Assembly (NCBI GenBank): GCA_026986575.1 | Contig: JALSOH010000004.1 | Coordinates: 496,001 to 560,000, forward strand | DNA length: 64,000 bases | DNA from: Thermoproteota archaeon | Lineage (GTDB): Archaea > Korarchaeota > Korarchaeia > Korarchaeales > Korarchaeaceae | Reading direction: 5' to 3' | In this document: positions 17,799 to 26,436 of the stretch, one piece after another | Layout of the letters: every line of letters begins with the position of its first letter | Numbering within the stretch: position 1 is the stretch's first letter | Notes under the pieces: model-generated | What the model was told of the DNA's origin: nothing | Seen by the model: only the letters and a program-made list of their open reading frames with translations | Database searches by the model: none | Position numbers and translations under genes: made by a program

Positions 17799-18063
17799 TC
17801 CCCTCTCCTCCCAGAGCTGAAGCCCTAAGCTGGTTACGGCCTTGGGAGGTTAATGCTTCCCCAATTTAACGCCATCGCCTAGAGAGGTGTTCGAGCGATC
17901 TCATAGGGTAATGCGCTCATCCTAAAACCCGGGCGTCACTTAATTAATCGAGGTAGCCTGCCCCAAGCCTTCAATATTGAATGTAAAATCTTCAACAAGA
18001 TATTCTCTAAGAAGGGAACCAAGTATCGGAGCGTGATTGGGAATAAAAGAAAAGAAGGGAAGT

Positions 18064-18726
18064 TTAGAGCTTCTTGTAGCAGAACCACCAGTCGTAGCAC
18101 TCGAACTCTCCGGCCTTGGCCTTCTCGAGCCTCTCCTTGGCGGTCTTCTCATCGCTGGCGGGGGGTATGATCACCTTGTCTCCTATGAGCTCGTTCTCGG
18201 GCCAGTTGGCCGGAGTGGCCACGCCGTTCTTGTCAGATGTCTGCAGAGCCTTCACGGCCCTGAGGATCTCGTCCATGTTCCTGCCTATCTCCTGCGGGTA
18301 GTAGAGTATCAGCCTGATCACGCCATTCGGGTCCACGACGAACACGGCCCTGACAGTGTTAGTGCCCTTACCCGGGTGTATGAGCCCGAGCTTGGCGGCG
18401 ACCTTCCCGAGATCGTCAGCTATTATCGGGAACTCTATCTTCACGCCCAGCTTCTCATCTATCCACTCGACCCACTTTATGTGGCTGAAGGTCTGGTCTA
18501 TGCTGAGGCCTATGAGTTCGACTCCGAGCTCCCTGAACTGATCGTACCTCTTCTGGAAGGCCACGAACTCGGTGGTGCAGACCGGGGTGAAGTCAGCAGG
18601 GTGGCTGAACAGGATGAACCACTTGCCCTTGTAGTGATCGGGGAGCTTTATCACGCCGTGAGTGGTCTTGACCTCCATCTCGGGGAACTTGTCGCCAAGC
18701 AGGGGCATCTTCGTTACCTCATCCAT
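18064..18726 (-). CDS. Peroxiredoxin, archaeal Prx6-like with C-terminal cysteines
   Basis: 220 residues. The peroxidatic site is P43-x3-T47-x2-C50 in [13 protein letters not shown]. Two further cysteines, C210 and C216 in [11 protein letters not shown], occur at the C-terminus, as in archaeal peroxiredoxins where they help resolve the sulfenic acid. It reduces hydrogen peroxide and organic peroxides in the cytoplasm. The start is ATG 18726, four bases after GGTGAT; ATG 18708 ([11 protein letters not shown]) is possible. Confidence 0.93.
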   Translation of the reverse strand: MDEVTKMPLLGDKFPEMEVKTTHGVIKLPDHYKGKWFILFSHPADFTPVCTTEFVAFQKRYDQFRELGVELIGLSIDQTFSHIKWVEWIDEKLGVKIEFPIIADDLGKVAAKLGLIHPGKGTNTVRAVFVVDPNGVIRLILYYPQEIGRNMDEILRAVKALQTSDKNGVATPANWPENELIGDKVIIPPASDEKTAKERLEKAKAGEFECYDWWFCYKKL

Positions 18727-18897
18727 ATATATCACCTCATCGACCTAACTTAGGCCAGTCTAACATTCTATTAGATATTTAAAAGTTTTCTGTTCGTAGT
18801 TCTAACTCTAAATCTAGCGTTACTAAATCTTTAGTCTGCCTCCTATTGATACTTCCTTATCAGCACATACAAAGGAGGGAAAGCGGGGCATCAAGAG

Positions 18898-19221
18898 AGA
18901 CGAGATGAGGTTGAAGCGCTTAAACCATGGTGGTCCAATGCTTATAGTGAGGGACTTAACGATCTTCCACAACTTAATCCTCCTGATCCCAACAGGGCGA
19001 AGTTTCTCGTGGAGGAAATCGTTGTCCAAGGGTATTACAACGCTAAGGTGATCTCGAAGGCTGTTGAGATATGGAGGGACCTCAGGAAGGGTGGGGCTCC
19101 CATAGACGGCAAGGATCTGCTAATCGGGGCCACGGCGATAGCCAAGGAACTACCCTTGTGGACGTGTAATATCTGATATTTCGAGAGATTGGTCAAGTAT
19201 GAGTTAAGGTTGTGGAGATAG
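18898..19221 (+). pseudogene. Decayed vapBC copy (vapC with nonsense codon and deletion)
   Basis: The segment 18984-19221 is a clear DNA-level match to the intact vapC at 23648-23980, including the runs AAGTTTCTCGTGGAGGAAAT and CTGCTAATCGGGGCCACGGC. Codon AGA of the intact gene is TGA here (19174-19176). About 50-60 bases of the vapC N-terminal region are missing, and only a short antitoxin-like end (GAGATGAGGTTGAAG, encoding EMRLK as against EVRLK) remains near 18898. The relic ends at the same TAG position. It is not expected to make a functional toxin. Confidence 0.75.
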
Positions 19222-19307
19222 TACCCCGTTCAATACGGAGCCTCCCAAGTGGAGGACTGACCTCCTAATGAGTACCTCCAACTCAAGACTAGTTCCCTGC
19301 AATAACC
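19222..19307 (+). repeat. 3' flank shared with the intact vapBC module
   Basis: After the relic stop codon the similarity continues for about 80 bases: CCTCCCAAGTGGAGGACTGA here against CCTCCCAAGTGAGGGGCTGA after the intact vapC (23981-24061). Both copies can form a short hairpin (CCTCC...GGAGG or CCTC...GAGG). The duplicated unit was therefore larger than the two genes. Confidence 0.6.
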
Positions 19308-19354
19308 GGCATTAACACACGCTAGTCCATCGTTGACATTTAATTATCAAAAAG

Positions 19355-19363
19355 TATATAAAT
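19355..19363 (+). promoter_or_regulatory. TATA box of the DUF4143 ATPase gene
   Basis: TATATAAAT is centred about 25 nt before GTG 19384. The reading frame is open upstream to TTG 19333, but that longer start would place the box inside the gene, so the box decides the start. Confidence 0.65.
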
Positions 19364-19383
19364 ACTCGATATTAGAATATCAA

Positions 19384-20526
19384 GTGAAGCTCGAACCCTT
19401 CAATCCATGGTGGTACGACGACTCATGGGCTAGGCACGATCCTCATCTAGCTAAACTTTCCAGATCCAAATACAAGTGGAGACCCGATTGGTTAGACGGC
19501 ATCTCCTTGGAGCCCTTCTCCCTTAACTTCGTGCTGGGCCCGAGGCAGGTGGGGAAGACCACCGGACTGAAACTGCTAATAAAGGAGCTCATAGAACTAG
19601 GTAGGGAGCCGACCAAACTTGTCTACGTGAACTGCGATCTGATCGTTGATCTTAAGGAGTTGAGATCTGTCCTCTCCATCCTTCCGTCTAGGGAGAGTCT
19701 GGTAATACTAGATGAGGTCACGGGATTGGAGTACTGGTGGCGTGTGGTAAAGGGGCTCATTGATCAAGGCCTCTTCTCCAAGGGTGTCCTGATAGTGAGC
19801 GGATCCTCCTCCGTCAGGGTTCGTAGATACGCGGAGTCCTTCACGGGCAGGAGGGGGAAGGGCAGGAATGTCCAAGTCCTACCATTAAGCTTCAGGGAGT
19901 TCGTTGGCGTCAGGGGATACGGACTGAAGGAGTTAGAGAGGGCATTTGAAGACTACATCAGGCTGGGAGGTTTCCCCAGGTCCATAAATGAGGACTCAAC
20001 TTTCCTGCTGGAGCTCCCAGAGCAAGTAGATAAGGAATTGGCTAAGGTAGGGAGGAGCGCGAGGATAGCAGGGCAAATTATCCATCAGGTAATAGAGAAA
20101 GGACCCTCGGCCATGAGCTATAATTCGATAGCCAAGGAGATAGGTGTGTCCCATGTAACAGTAAGGGAGTACCTAGAGCTCCTCGAGGACCTCTTTATGG
20201 TGGGTGTGGCCTACTGGAGGCGGGGGAACAGGGTAGATTTCAAGAAAGAGAAGAAAATCTTCTTCAGAGATCCATCCATACCCAGAGCCTTCTATCAGAT
20301 CAGGGGTGAGGTGAAGAGAGAAGCTCTCTACGAGTGGGTGGTTCAGGAACACCTTTACAGGAAGTACGGAGAGATCTGCTACTACAGAGATGGTTATGAG
20401 ATAGATGCAATCTCAGGAGGGTTGAAGGTGGAAGTGAAAGCTGGGAAGAGCCATAGGAGGTATCCTAGGGGAATAATCGTGTTGGAGGCCGAGGACATAC
20501 CCTATTTCCTCTTCAAGATGGCATGA
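19384..20526 (+). CDS. AAA ATPase with DUF4143 C-terminal domain
   Basis: About 380 residues from GTG 19384. Near the N-terminus is NPWWYDDSWARHDPHL, then Walker A GPRQVGKTT, Walker B ESLVILDEVTG, sensor region VLIVSGSSS, and a C-terminal half with a winged-helix-like segment (SYNSIAKEIGVSHVTVREYLELLEDLFMV) and a nuclease-like fold end (EIDAISGGLKVEVKAGKSH). This architecture is common in archaeal accessory regions; its role is unknown. It sits directly downstream of the decayed vapBC copy. Confidence 0.8.
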   Translation: MKLEPFNPWWYDDSWARHDPHLAKLSRSKYKWRPDWLDGISLEPFSLNFVLGPRQVGKTTGLKLLIKELIELGREPTKLVYVNCDLIVDLKELRSVLSILPSRESLVILDEVTGLEYWWRVVKGLIDQGLFSKGVLIVSGSSSVRVRRYAESFTGRRGKGRNVQVLPLSFREFVGVRGYGLKELERAFEDYIRLGGFPRSINEDSTFLLELPEQVDKELAKVGRSARIAGQIIHQVIEKGPSAMSYNSIAKEIGVSHVTVREYLELLEDLFMVGVAYWRRGNRVDFKKEKKIFFRDPSIPRAFYQIRGEVKREALYEWVVQEHLYRKYGEICYYRDGYEIDAISGGLKVEVKAGKSHRRYPRGIIVLEAEDIPYFLFKMA

Positions 20527-20708
20527 GCGAATGTCAGTCCTAAGAACAAGCGATCTCCCCCCCGTCCCCCCGAGGCCTAATTAAATTGAAAACTAGCGAG
20601 TCAGATACGCTTCAAACGCAAATACTCCTATCATTTTCGCGTGATCAATGAAATGGAGCAGTACTGGGATCCATATAATATCATGTAATATAGCAAACTT
20701 TGGAGGGG

Positions 20709-22010
20709 TCATCCTCTCCCTAACACTTTATCCACTTTTATGACGGATCCCTGCTTCAATGCCTCACTAAGTATGCTGTTAAGGTCCTCCCTTAAATCAG
20801 GATCTATCTTGGCGACAAAGGCCCCATTTACCTGAGGTCCCTGCACGAGACCGCAAACATACAGAGTTTCATTCCACATATAGATATCTCCAACAGCATT
20901 GTTCTCTTGCATATTCAAGAAAGTCTCCTCAACTAGCGAGTCCTCTCTTAGCAAATCTAGGAAACCAACCATAGAGTACCAACCAAAGTGATATAATCTA
21001 CCACTAAAGCTCCTCAGCCCACCCAGACATCCAAAACTGGTGGGTAACCCCGCGTATACTGGATTCTTGATTCTAGCGATGACCTTACCGTCCTTATCCG
21101 CGAATACGAGGGAACAATTGAAACTCCACACAGATAACACAATTTTGTCGTCCAGCGTAATAGCGCTAATTCCCCTTCCAACACTTCGGTTGATCAACCC
21201 CTTAGTATACTCTAAGCTACCATTGGAGTAGAACTTGGCCATTTCGATGACTCCGCTCTCGTTGGCGTTTCTTGATGCATCTACATTCCCTAGAGCCCCT
21301 CCTTTCCTTAGATCATACCAAAAGGCGTAAAGGTAATGTCCATCAGTCAATAGAATAGGAGGGCTTCCTTTATACAGATACTTCAGTTTTTCCATGGCAT
21401 CTCGACTCATTTCCGCTACAAAGTTCCTCTCATGGATCTTCCCCTTAATATCTACTCTGGCTAAATAGAGTCTGCTATCAACGAATTCAAGGGCATATAT
21501 CCACCCATCTATCTCAACAGCATCAGTAAAATTACCCGCTAGATTCCATACAGAATTTCCATTCCTATCAATTAGAACTAATTGGCTCGGACCAACCAGA
21601 AGGAACCCTCTATGGACAGGCTTGATACGCTTAGGCGATTCCCAGGGGACTAGCGTTAAATTCTCTACATGCAAGGAGTGATCCAGCGTAGATAAAATTA
21701 GGGTCTTGTTCACTTTGGTAGGGGTCACTAACTCTAAGAAGATTATAAACTTACCATCGCTGACTAAAAGAGTTTTACAATCCAATATCTTCTTTTTCCA
21801 TGTAAAAAAAGTAGCATTAATCTCCTTTCTAGACATATTTTGCATGCTTCGGGTGGTTGAGCCAGTCTGAGCAGAATTAGTCCGAGTTAGAGGTATACTG
21901 CTTGATGTTATTACCCTCTCACCCGGAAACTGAGATAGGAGAACTATGAGTATCAGAAACAATGCCAATGCCATTAGACCCAACGAAAGAGCTAACGGCT
22001 TAACTCTCAT
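20709..22010 (-). CDS. Secreted or membrane-anchored protein of unknown function
   Basis: 433 residues. The N-terminus MRVKPLALSLGLMALALFLILIVLLS is a signal peptide or anchor, followed by a Ser/Thr-rich linker. The rest is beta-rich with repeated patterns of the type G-x-hydrophobic-V-L-I-D-x-x-G (for example FLLVGPSQLVLIDRNGNSVWNLAG, KIVLSVWSFNCSLVFADKDGKVIARI), which suggests a propeller-like extracellular domain. No family recognised. It is more AT-rich than the flanking core genes and divergent from another secreted protein. Confidence 0.6.
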   Translation of the reverse strand: MRVKPLALSLGLMALALFLILIVLLSQFPGERVITSSSIPLTRTNSAQTGSTTRSMQNMSRKEINATFFTWKKKILDCKTLLVSDGKFIIFLELVTPTKVNKTLILSTLDHSLHVENLTLVPWESPKRIKPVHRGFLLVGPSQLVLIDRNGNSVWNLAGNFTDAVEIDGWIYALEFVDSRLYLARVDIKGKIHERNFVAEMSRDAMEKLKYLYKGSPPILLTDGHYLYAFWYDLRKGGALGNVDASRNANESGVIEMAKFYSNGSLEYTKGLINRSVGRGISAITLDDKIVLSVWSFNCSLVFADKDGKVIARIKNPVYAGLPTSFGCLGGLRSFSGRLYHFGWYSMVGFLDLLREDSLVEETFLNMQENNAVGDIYMWNETLYVCGLVQGPQVNGAFVAKIDPDLREDLNSILSEALKQGSVIKVDKVLGRG

Positions 22011-22145
22011 ATCTATAACCCCATAACTCTCTGAACTTCCCAGAAATGTTATTGAAATACATAATTAATAAATGCAATTTACGCTAATCCTAAAAAAAAG
22101 GACGACTTATATCGTAAAATCTTTATAACAAGCATTCCAGCAAGT

Positions 22146-23105
22146 ATGAATCAAATATTCAACTATAGAGGCGATAATATGATCCATATGAGGCGAGTAA
22201 GTGGAATCTATAAGTACATTGTCGCCACAATCTTGGTTCTCCTAGTGCTCCCTCCAATACTTAGCATAACTGCGCAACCCAGTAACAAAGCTGATCAGGC
22301 GAGCAAGGGTCCTACACCAGAGGAAATGAAGAAAATGGACGAAATACTGAAGAAATTAGAGGAGGAAGACAGGGAGCGACCTCCGATATTCATCCCAGAG
22401 CCCAACGTATATGTGGGTACAGTTCATGAGGATCCTGAAGGGAATATACACTTAGGAAAAGGGAGGAAAATTACCGATGAAAATGGTAACTTCTTAACCT
22501 TGAGTAGCCATTCCACAGGCAAGGAATGTAATGTAGAATCCGATCATTATTGGGACTTTGACGGTAACGATATGTATGTGATAAATGGAAACCATATAGT
22601 ATTCAGAAAGGTAATGTCTGCTAACTTTGCCGGGACGTACTTTTCAGTCTTCGATGGGAAACGCTGCCTCAACTGCGACTCGGGGATACAAACCGTAAGT
22701 GATTACTGGTCCCCTGATACAGTTAAAGAATATGTTGAATCTCACTATCCAGAATATACTTGATTTCATATAAAGTACTTCATAAACTCTAGACTTGATG
22801 ACTACGTGTATAAGAACATAAAATATGTAAATATATACAAGCTCCATGGAGAGCTGTGGAGTGAGGCGAATTACTACAGAAGTGACAACAGATGGTACAA
22901 ATACGGTTATCCAGATATGTGGGGTGGAGGGGCATCGTACATTGTCGGCAAAAGGTTATTCGTCTCTGTAGGTTGCTACTACTACAACGACTTCTGGCCC
23001 TACTACTGGGACTACTATTACAGGAAATTTGGCCACCCATACATAATATATCTCTTCTCAAATTTTGGACACCAGTTCCTTATAAGGTACGTCACTAGAT
23101 GGTAA
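22146..23105 (+). pseudogene. Secreted aromatic-rich protein interrupted by an in-frame TGA
   Basis: The first 205 codons encode a protein with a membrane segment (YIVATILVLLVLPPILS), a charged linker (EEMKKMDEILKKLEEEDRE) and a beta-rich part. Codon 206 is TGA (22761-22763). The same frame then stays open for 113 more codons to TAA at 23103, including a Tyr/Trp-rich segment (CYYYNDFWPYYWDYYY). I read this as one gene of about 319 codons broken by a single nonsense codon. No selenocysteine signal is evident. A TATA-like TTTATAAC lies at 22122-22129. Unknown family. Confidence 0.6.
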
Positions 23106-23206
23106 TTTTATGAAAGATATCTCTGCCTATCTCTCTTATTTTTTCTGAATATCTCCGGCTCTACTATCATTTAATCTCTCTTAACTCACTAATTGAAGGG
23201 GCGAAG

Positions 23207-23407
23207 ATGGGCTTAGATTCAATCAGGGTAATGGCCCTAATTGATAACACCACGCACTATGAGGTACCTATATTGGCGGAGAATGGAATCTCCCTCCTGC
23301 TGTAGATCCCGGAGTTGGATGTTACCGTGCTCGTTGATACCGATATCACAGGAGAAGCCTTGTTGAACAATGCTGCGCGCGAATGCAATTCCTCCCAAGA
23401 ATTATAA
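23207..23407 (+). pseudogene. N-terminal relic of a metallo-beta-lactamase-fold hydrolase
   Basis: Reading from ATG 23207 gives MGLDSIRVMALIDNTTHYEV, then PILAENGISLLL, a TAG at 23303-23305, and IPELDVTVLVDTDITGEALL. This is the usual N-terminal pattern of the family annotated as dihydropterin-ribofuranosyl-aminobenzene phosphate synthase-like MBL hydrolases (xLxDNTxx, AExGxSLLI, DTGxxxxxLxxNA). The segment that should follow, with the metal-binding HxHxDH motif, is missing; the vapBC module comes instead. The matching C-terminal part lies at 24239-24852. Confidence 0.65.
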
Positions 23408-23409
23408 AT
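23402..23409 (+). promoter_or_regulatory. TATA box of vapBC
   Basis: TTATAAAT is centred 24.5 nt before GTG 23430 and predicts a leaderless vapB message. The ORF is open upstream to ATG 23370, but that start would contain the box. Confidence 0.55.
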
Positions 23410-23429
23410 TAGTAATTGGTAATTGTACC

Positions 23430-23636
23430 GTGCCAACCACCATTACCATCAGTAGGAGAACGAAGGATCTGCTGGCTAGATTGAAGAGGGATAAGACATG
23501 GGATGAATTCCTTACGGAGCTCGCTCATAACTACAGGAAGACGAAGGCCCGTAAGGCCCTAGAACAGCTGAGGAAGATAGAATTTGACTCTACTTACGAG
23601 GAGGTGAGGCTCAAATTACGATTGATGGAGTCCTGA
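23430..23636 (+). CDS. vapB: VapB-type antitoxin
   Basis: 68 residues from GTG 23430. N-terminal PTTITISRRTKDLLARLK is a ribbon-helix-helix type DNA-binding segment, followed by KTWDEFLTELAHNY, typical of archaeal VapB antitoxins, and a charged C-terminal tail that should mask the toxin. It represses its own operon in known systems. Its stop codon overlaps the beginning of the vapC reading frame. Confidence 0.8.
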   Translation: MPTTITISRRTKDLLARLKRDKTWDEFLTELAHNYRKTKARKALEQLRKIEFDSTYEEVRLKLRLMES

Positions 23637-23647
23637 TCGACACGGAC

Positions 23648-23980
23648 ATGCTCATCGAGGTCGACAGGGAGAGGGAGGACCTGCCTGATGCTCCATGTTT
23701 CATCTCTGTTGTGAGCTTATACGAGTTCGTGAGAGGCAAGGTGGATCCTTATAGGGCAAAGTTTCTCGTGGAGGAAATTTGCGGCGTGGTGCCCTTGGAT
23801 AACGAGGTGATCTCGAAAGCAGTTGAGATATGGAGAAGTCTCAGAAGTAGTGGGGTCCTTATAGATGACAGGGATCTGCTAATCGGGGCCACGGCAATAG
23901 CCAAGGGGCTGCCCCTGTGGACAGGAAATGCCAGACATTTCGAGAGGCTGGTCAGGTACGGGTTGAGGCTGTGGAGGTAG
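23648..23980 (+). CDS. vapC: VapC toxin (PIN-domain ribonuclease)
   Basis: PIN domain RNase that cleaves RNA when freed from VapB. Seen: SVVSLYEFVRG with the conserved Glu, and the acidic cluster DDRDLLIGATAIAKGLPLWTGNARHFERL. The first standard start codon is ATG 23648 (110 residues), but the PIN N-terminal catalytic Asp lies upstream in the same frame (IDGVLIDTDMLIE). That stretch has no ATG, GTG or TTG, only ATT 23621 or CTG 23633, both overlapping the end of vapB. The true start is thus probably non-standard and upstream, or the toxin lacks its first Asp. Confidence 0.8.
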   Translation: MLIEVDREREDLPDAPCFISVVSLYEFVRGKVDPYRAKFLVEEICGVVPLDNEVISKAVEIWRSLRSSGVLIDDRDLLIGATAIAKGLPLWTGNARHFERLVRYGLRLWR

Positions 23981-24061
23981 GACCCCGCGCAATGCAGAAC
24001 CTCCCAAGTGAGGGGCTGAACCTCTCATAGGTACCGCCTAAGACCACCTCCTTACAATAGC
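23981..24061 (+). repeat. 3' flank of vapBC, homologous to 19222-19307
   Basis: This is the intact-module counterpart of the flank after the decayed vapC. Conserved words include CCCCG, CAATGC/CAATAC, CCTCCCAAGTG and the final CAATA. It may mark the end of the duplicated unit or hold a conserved transcript end. Confidence 0.55.
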
Positions 24062-24223
24062 AGCTTTTTTCAGCCACTCGGGGCCTGAGAGTAGCTGTTC
24101 AAGCTCCTCTTGAGTAGTGGTACTAAGGAGTTGTAAAATGCCATGAAGCCGTGAGGCCTTCCCAGCCGTGTTGAGCAGGTAGTGTCTGCTGTGAATAGAC
24201 GTCGGACCCCTTAAGCCTGTCCT
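24038..24223 (-). other. Possible decayed coding fragment
   Basis: The minus strand is open from 24223 to TAG at 24038-24040 and reads, in its second half, RHYLLNTAGKASRLHGILQL and EELEQLLSGPEWLKKAAIVR, a plausible helical protein end. A protein-like start (EKLKDRLKGSDVY) lies just upstream in another frame, as if joined by a frameshift. No start codon and no family recognised. It lies between the vapBC flank and the MBL remnant. Confidence 0.25.
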
Positions 24224-24238
24224 TTAATTTCTCCTGTC

Positions 24239-24852
24239 CTCGCTAAACTCATCAACTCAAATCCCCTTATAATCGCCCATCCAGAGTTTTCTCGCCAAAA
24301 TACGCGATACTACAGTCCCTTGATCTTAATGAACTCACTTACACGGGTCCACAATACTCATTGAGTGATCTGGAGAGACATACTAGGGCCATCCTATCGA
24401 GGGATCCCATCCCCTTGGCGAAGGACATCATGACCGCAGGTGAGGTCCCTAGGGAGAACGACTTCGAGTTGGTGACGGGATTCTATAAGGTAGAGGATGG
24501 GAAGTTCGTGACAGACGACCTCCAAGATGATCAAGCCCTAGTGGTTAAGATGAGGGACGGGCTGGTGATCCTGCTGGGTTGTGGCCATAGTGGAGTGGTG
24601 AACACGATAGCGAGGGCCATCTCCCTCACGGGGGAGGATAGGATAAAGGCTATCATAGGAGGATTCCACCTGATCGACGCCAGTGACGAGAGGATAGAGA
24701 GGACAGTCGAGGCTTTGAGAGAGTACAATCCGGAGATACTCGTTCCAATGCACTGCACCAGTTTCAGGGCCAAATCCAAACTTGCGTCTCAGCTGAGGGA
24801 CAGTTTCAGGGAGTTGTACGCTGGGGAGAGCTTAGAGATATCCTCCCACTGA
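24239..24852 (+). pseudogene. C-terminal relic of the metallo-beta-lactamase-fold hydrolase
   Basis: The frame from about 24239 reads LAKLINSNPLIIAHPEFSRQ and NTRYYSPL, typical of the region after the metal site (P-I-x-A-H-P). It then needs a frameshift near 24310-24320 to join LTYTGPQYSLSDLERHTRAI. From TTG 24361, 163 codons are intact: TAGEVPRENDFELVTGFY, then DDQALVVKMRDGLVILLGCGHSGVVNT with the metal-ligand region, IIGGFHLIDA, and LVPMHCTSFRAKSKLA. The N-terminal HxHxDH motif is absent, so no hydrolase activity is expected. Automatic annotation would call only 24361-24852. Confidence 0.7.
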
Positions 24853-24909
24853 CTCGAACCCACCGACAGCTAGTTTAATATCTGTCCTGATACGGCGCTC
24901 GGGGGTAGC

Positions 24910-26436
24910 TTGACCCGGATATCGGACGGGGAACCTCTCGTGAGGATGGAAGGGATAGTGAAGAGGTTCCCCGGCGTCTTAGCGAACGATCATGTCGATT
25001 TTGAGCTACTTCCCGGGGAAATGCATGCTCTCTTGGGTGAGAATGGAGCCGGGAAGACGACTCTCATGAACATACTCTACGGCATATACCAGCCGGATGA
25101 GGGACAAATTTTCGTTAAGGGGAAGGGAGTTAGGATACGAAGCCCCAAGGATGCGATAAGGCTGGGAATAGGGATGGTGCACCAGCACTTCCTCTTGGTG
25201 GACAAGCACACCGTGGCCGAGAACCTAGCCATGGGCTATGCTAGGAGCTTCCTCAATCCCCTGAAAGAGGTAAAGGCTAGGATAAGGGATTTCGCAGAGA
25301 AATACGGAATACAGGTGGATCCCGATGCCTACATTTGGCAACTCTCGGTGGGGGAGCAACAAAGAGTGGAGATAGTGAAGGCCCTCTATGCAGGGGCGGA
25401 CATCCTCATCTTGGATGAGCCCACCTCGGTTCTCACGCCCCAAGAGGCTAGAGACCTATTCAATGTGCTCAGGAGGATGAAGGAAGACGGAAAGGGCATA
25501 GTCTTCATCACACACAAGCTCTCAGAGGTCTTCGAGGTAGCGGACAGGGTTACGGTCATGAGGAAAGGGAGAGTAGTCGGCACGCTCAGGGTGGAGGAGG
25601 CGACCAAGGAATCGCTGGCTAGGATGATGGTAGGGAGGGATGTGGTCTTCGAGCTGGAGAAAGTCCCTGGCAAGCTAGGGAGACCTGTCCTCGAGGTTAA
25701 GGACCTCGTCGTCCTAGGTGATAGGGGAAGAGAGGCCGTCAAGGGTGTCAGCTTCGATGTGAGAGAGGGCGAGATATTCGGCATCGCTGGAGTGGCAGGT
25801 AACGGGCAGAGAGAGCTGGTACAGGCCATAGTGGGATTGAGGAGGGTGAAATCCGGATCTGTGAGGGTGATGGAGGTGGATGCTACCAATAAGTCGCCTC
25901 GAGAGATCGCCGAGCTGGGCATCGGACACATTCCAGAGGAGAGGCTCAAGTTCGGCATAGTCCCTGACATGAGCGTCGCGGAGAACTCCGTGCTGAAGAG
26001 CTACTACAAGCCACCATACAGGAGAGGTCCGTTACTTGACTACGGCGAGATAAGGAAGACTGCCGAGTCTCTCATAAACGAGTACAAGATAGCCGTCCCT
26101 TCACCGGACACGCAGGCCAGGCTCCTCTCAGGAGGTAACATGCAGAAGCTCATAGTGGGGAGAGAGATAAGGAGGGACCCCAAACTCATCGTGGCCTCCA
26201 ACCCGACCTTCGGCTTAGATGTAGGAGCCACAGAATACATAAGAAAACTCCTTATCAGGAAGAGGGATGAGGGAAGAGCTATTCTCCTAATATCGGGCGA
26301 CTTGGACGAGATATTTCAGCTCAGCGATCGAATAGCCGTGATGTTCGAGGGAAGGTTCGTGGGAGTAGTCAGGCCGGAAGAGGTGACGAGGGAGGAGGTC
26401 GGTCTCATGATGTCCGGATCGGAGGTGCTCTCATGA
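24910..26436 (+). CDS. BMP-type nucleoside/simple-sugar ABC transporter ATPase, two NBDs
   Basis: 508 residues with two ATP-binding domains, as in YufO/NupA. First domain: Walker A GENGAGKTT, signature LSVGEQQRVEIVKAL, Walker B ILILDEPTSVLTPQE. Second domain: GVAGNGQRELVQA, LSGGNMQKLIVGREI, and the degenerate Walker B LIVASNPTFGLDVGAT, as is normal in this family. Start is TTG 24910; GTG 24940 and ATG 24946 follow in frame. It overlaps the first permease by 4 bases. The system imports nucleosides or related compounds. Confidence 0.9.
   Translation: MTRISDGEPLVRMEGIVKRFPGVLANDHVDFELLPGEMHALLGENGAGKTTLMNILYGIYQPDEGQIFVKGKGVRIRSPKDAIRLGIGMVHQHFLLVDKHTVAENLAMGYARSFLNPLKEVKARIRDFAEKYGIQVDPDAYIWQLSVGEQQRVEIVKALYAGADILILDEPTSVLTPQEARDLFNVLRRMKEDGKGIVFITHKLSEVFEVADRVTVMRKGRVVGTLRVEEATKESLARMMVGRDVVFELEKVPGKLGRPVLEVKDLVVLGDRGREAVKGVSFDVREGEIFGIAGVAGNGQRELVQAIVGLRRVKSGSVRVMEVDATNKSPREIAELGIGHIPEERLKFGIVPDMSVAENSVLKSYYKPPYRRGPLLDYGEIRKTAESLINEYKIAVPSPDTQARLLSGGNMQKLIVGREIRRDPKLIVASNPTFGLDVGATEYIRKLLIRKRDEGRAILLISGDLDEIFQLSDRIAVMFEGRFVGVVRPEEVTREEVGLMMSGSEVLS

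Noticed and set aside
17970-17981. Palindrome TTCAATATTGAA between the MFS and peroxiredoxin genes
   Set aside because: It is far from either promoter on the relevant strand and too short to call a site.
22761-22763. TGA as a selenocysteine codon
   Set aside because: No SECIS-like hairpin or selenoprotein family match is visible; a nonsense mutation is simpler.
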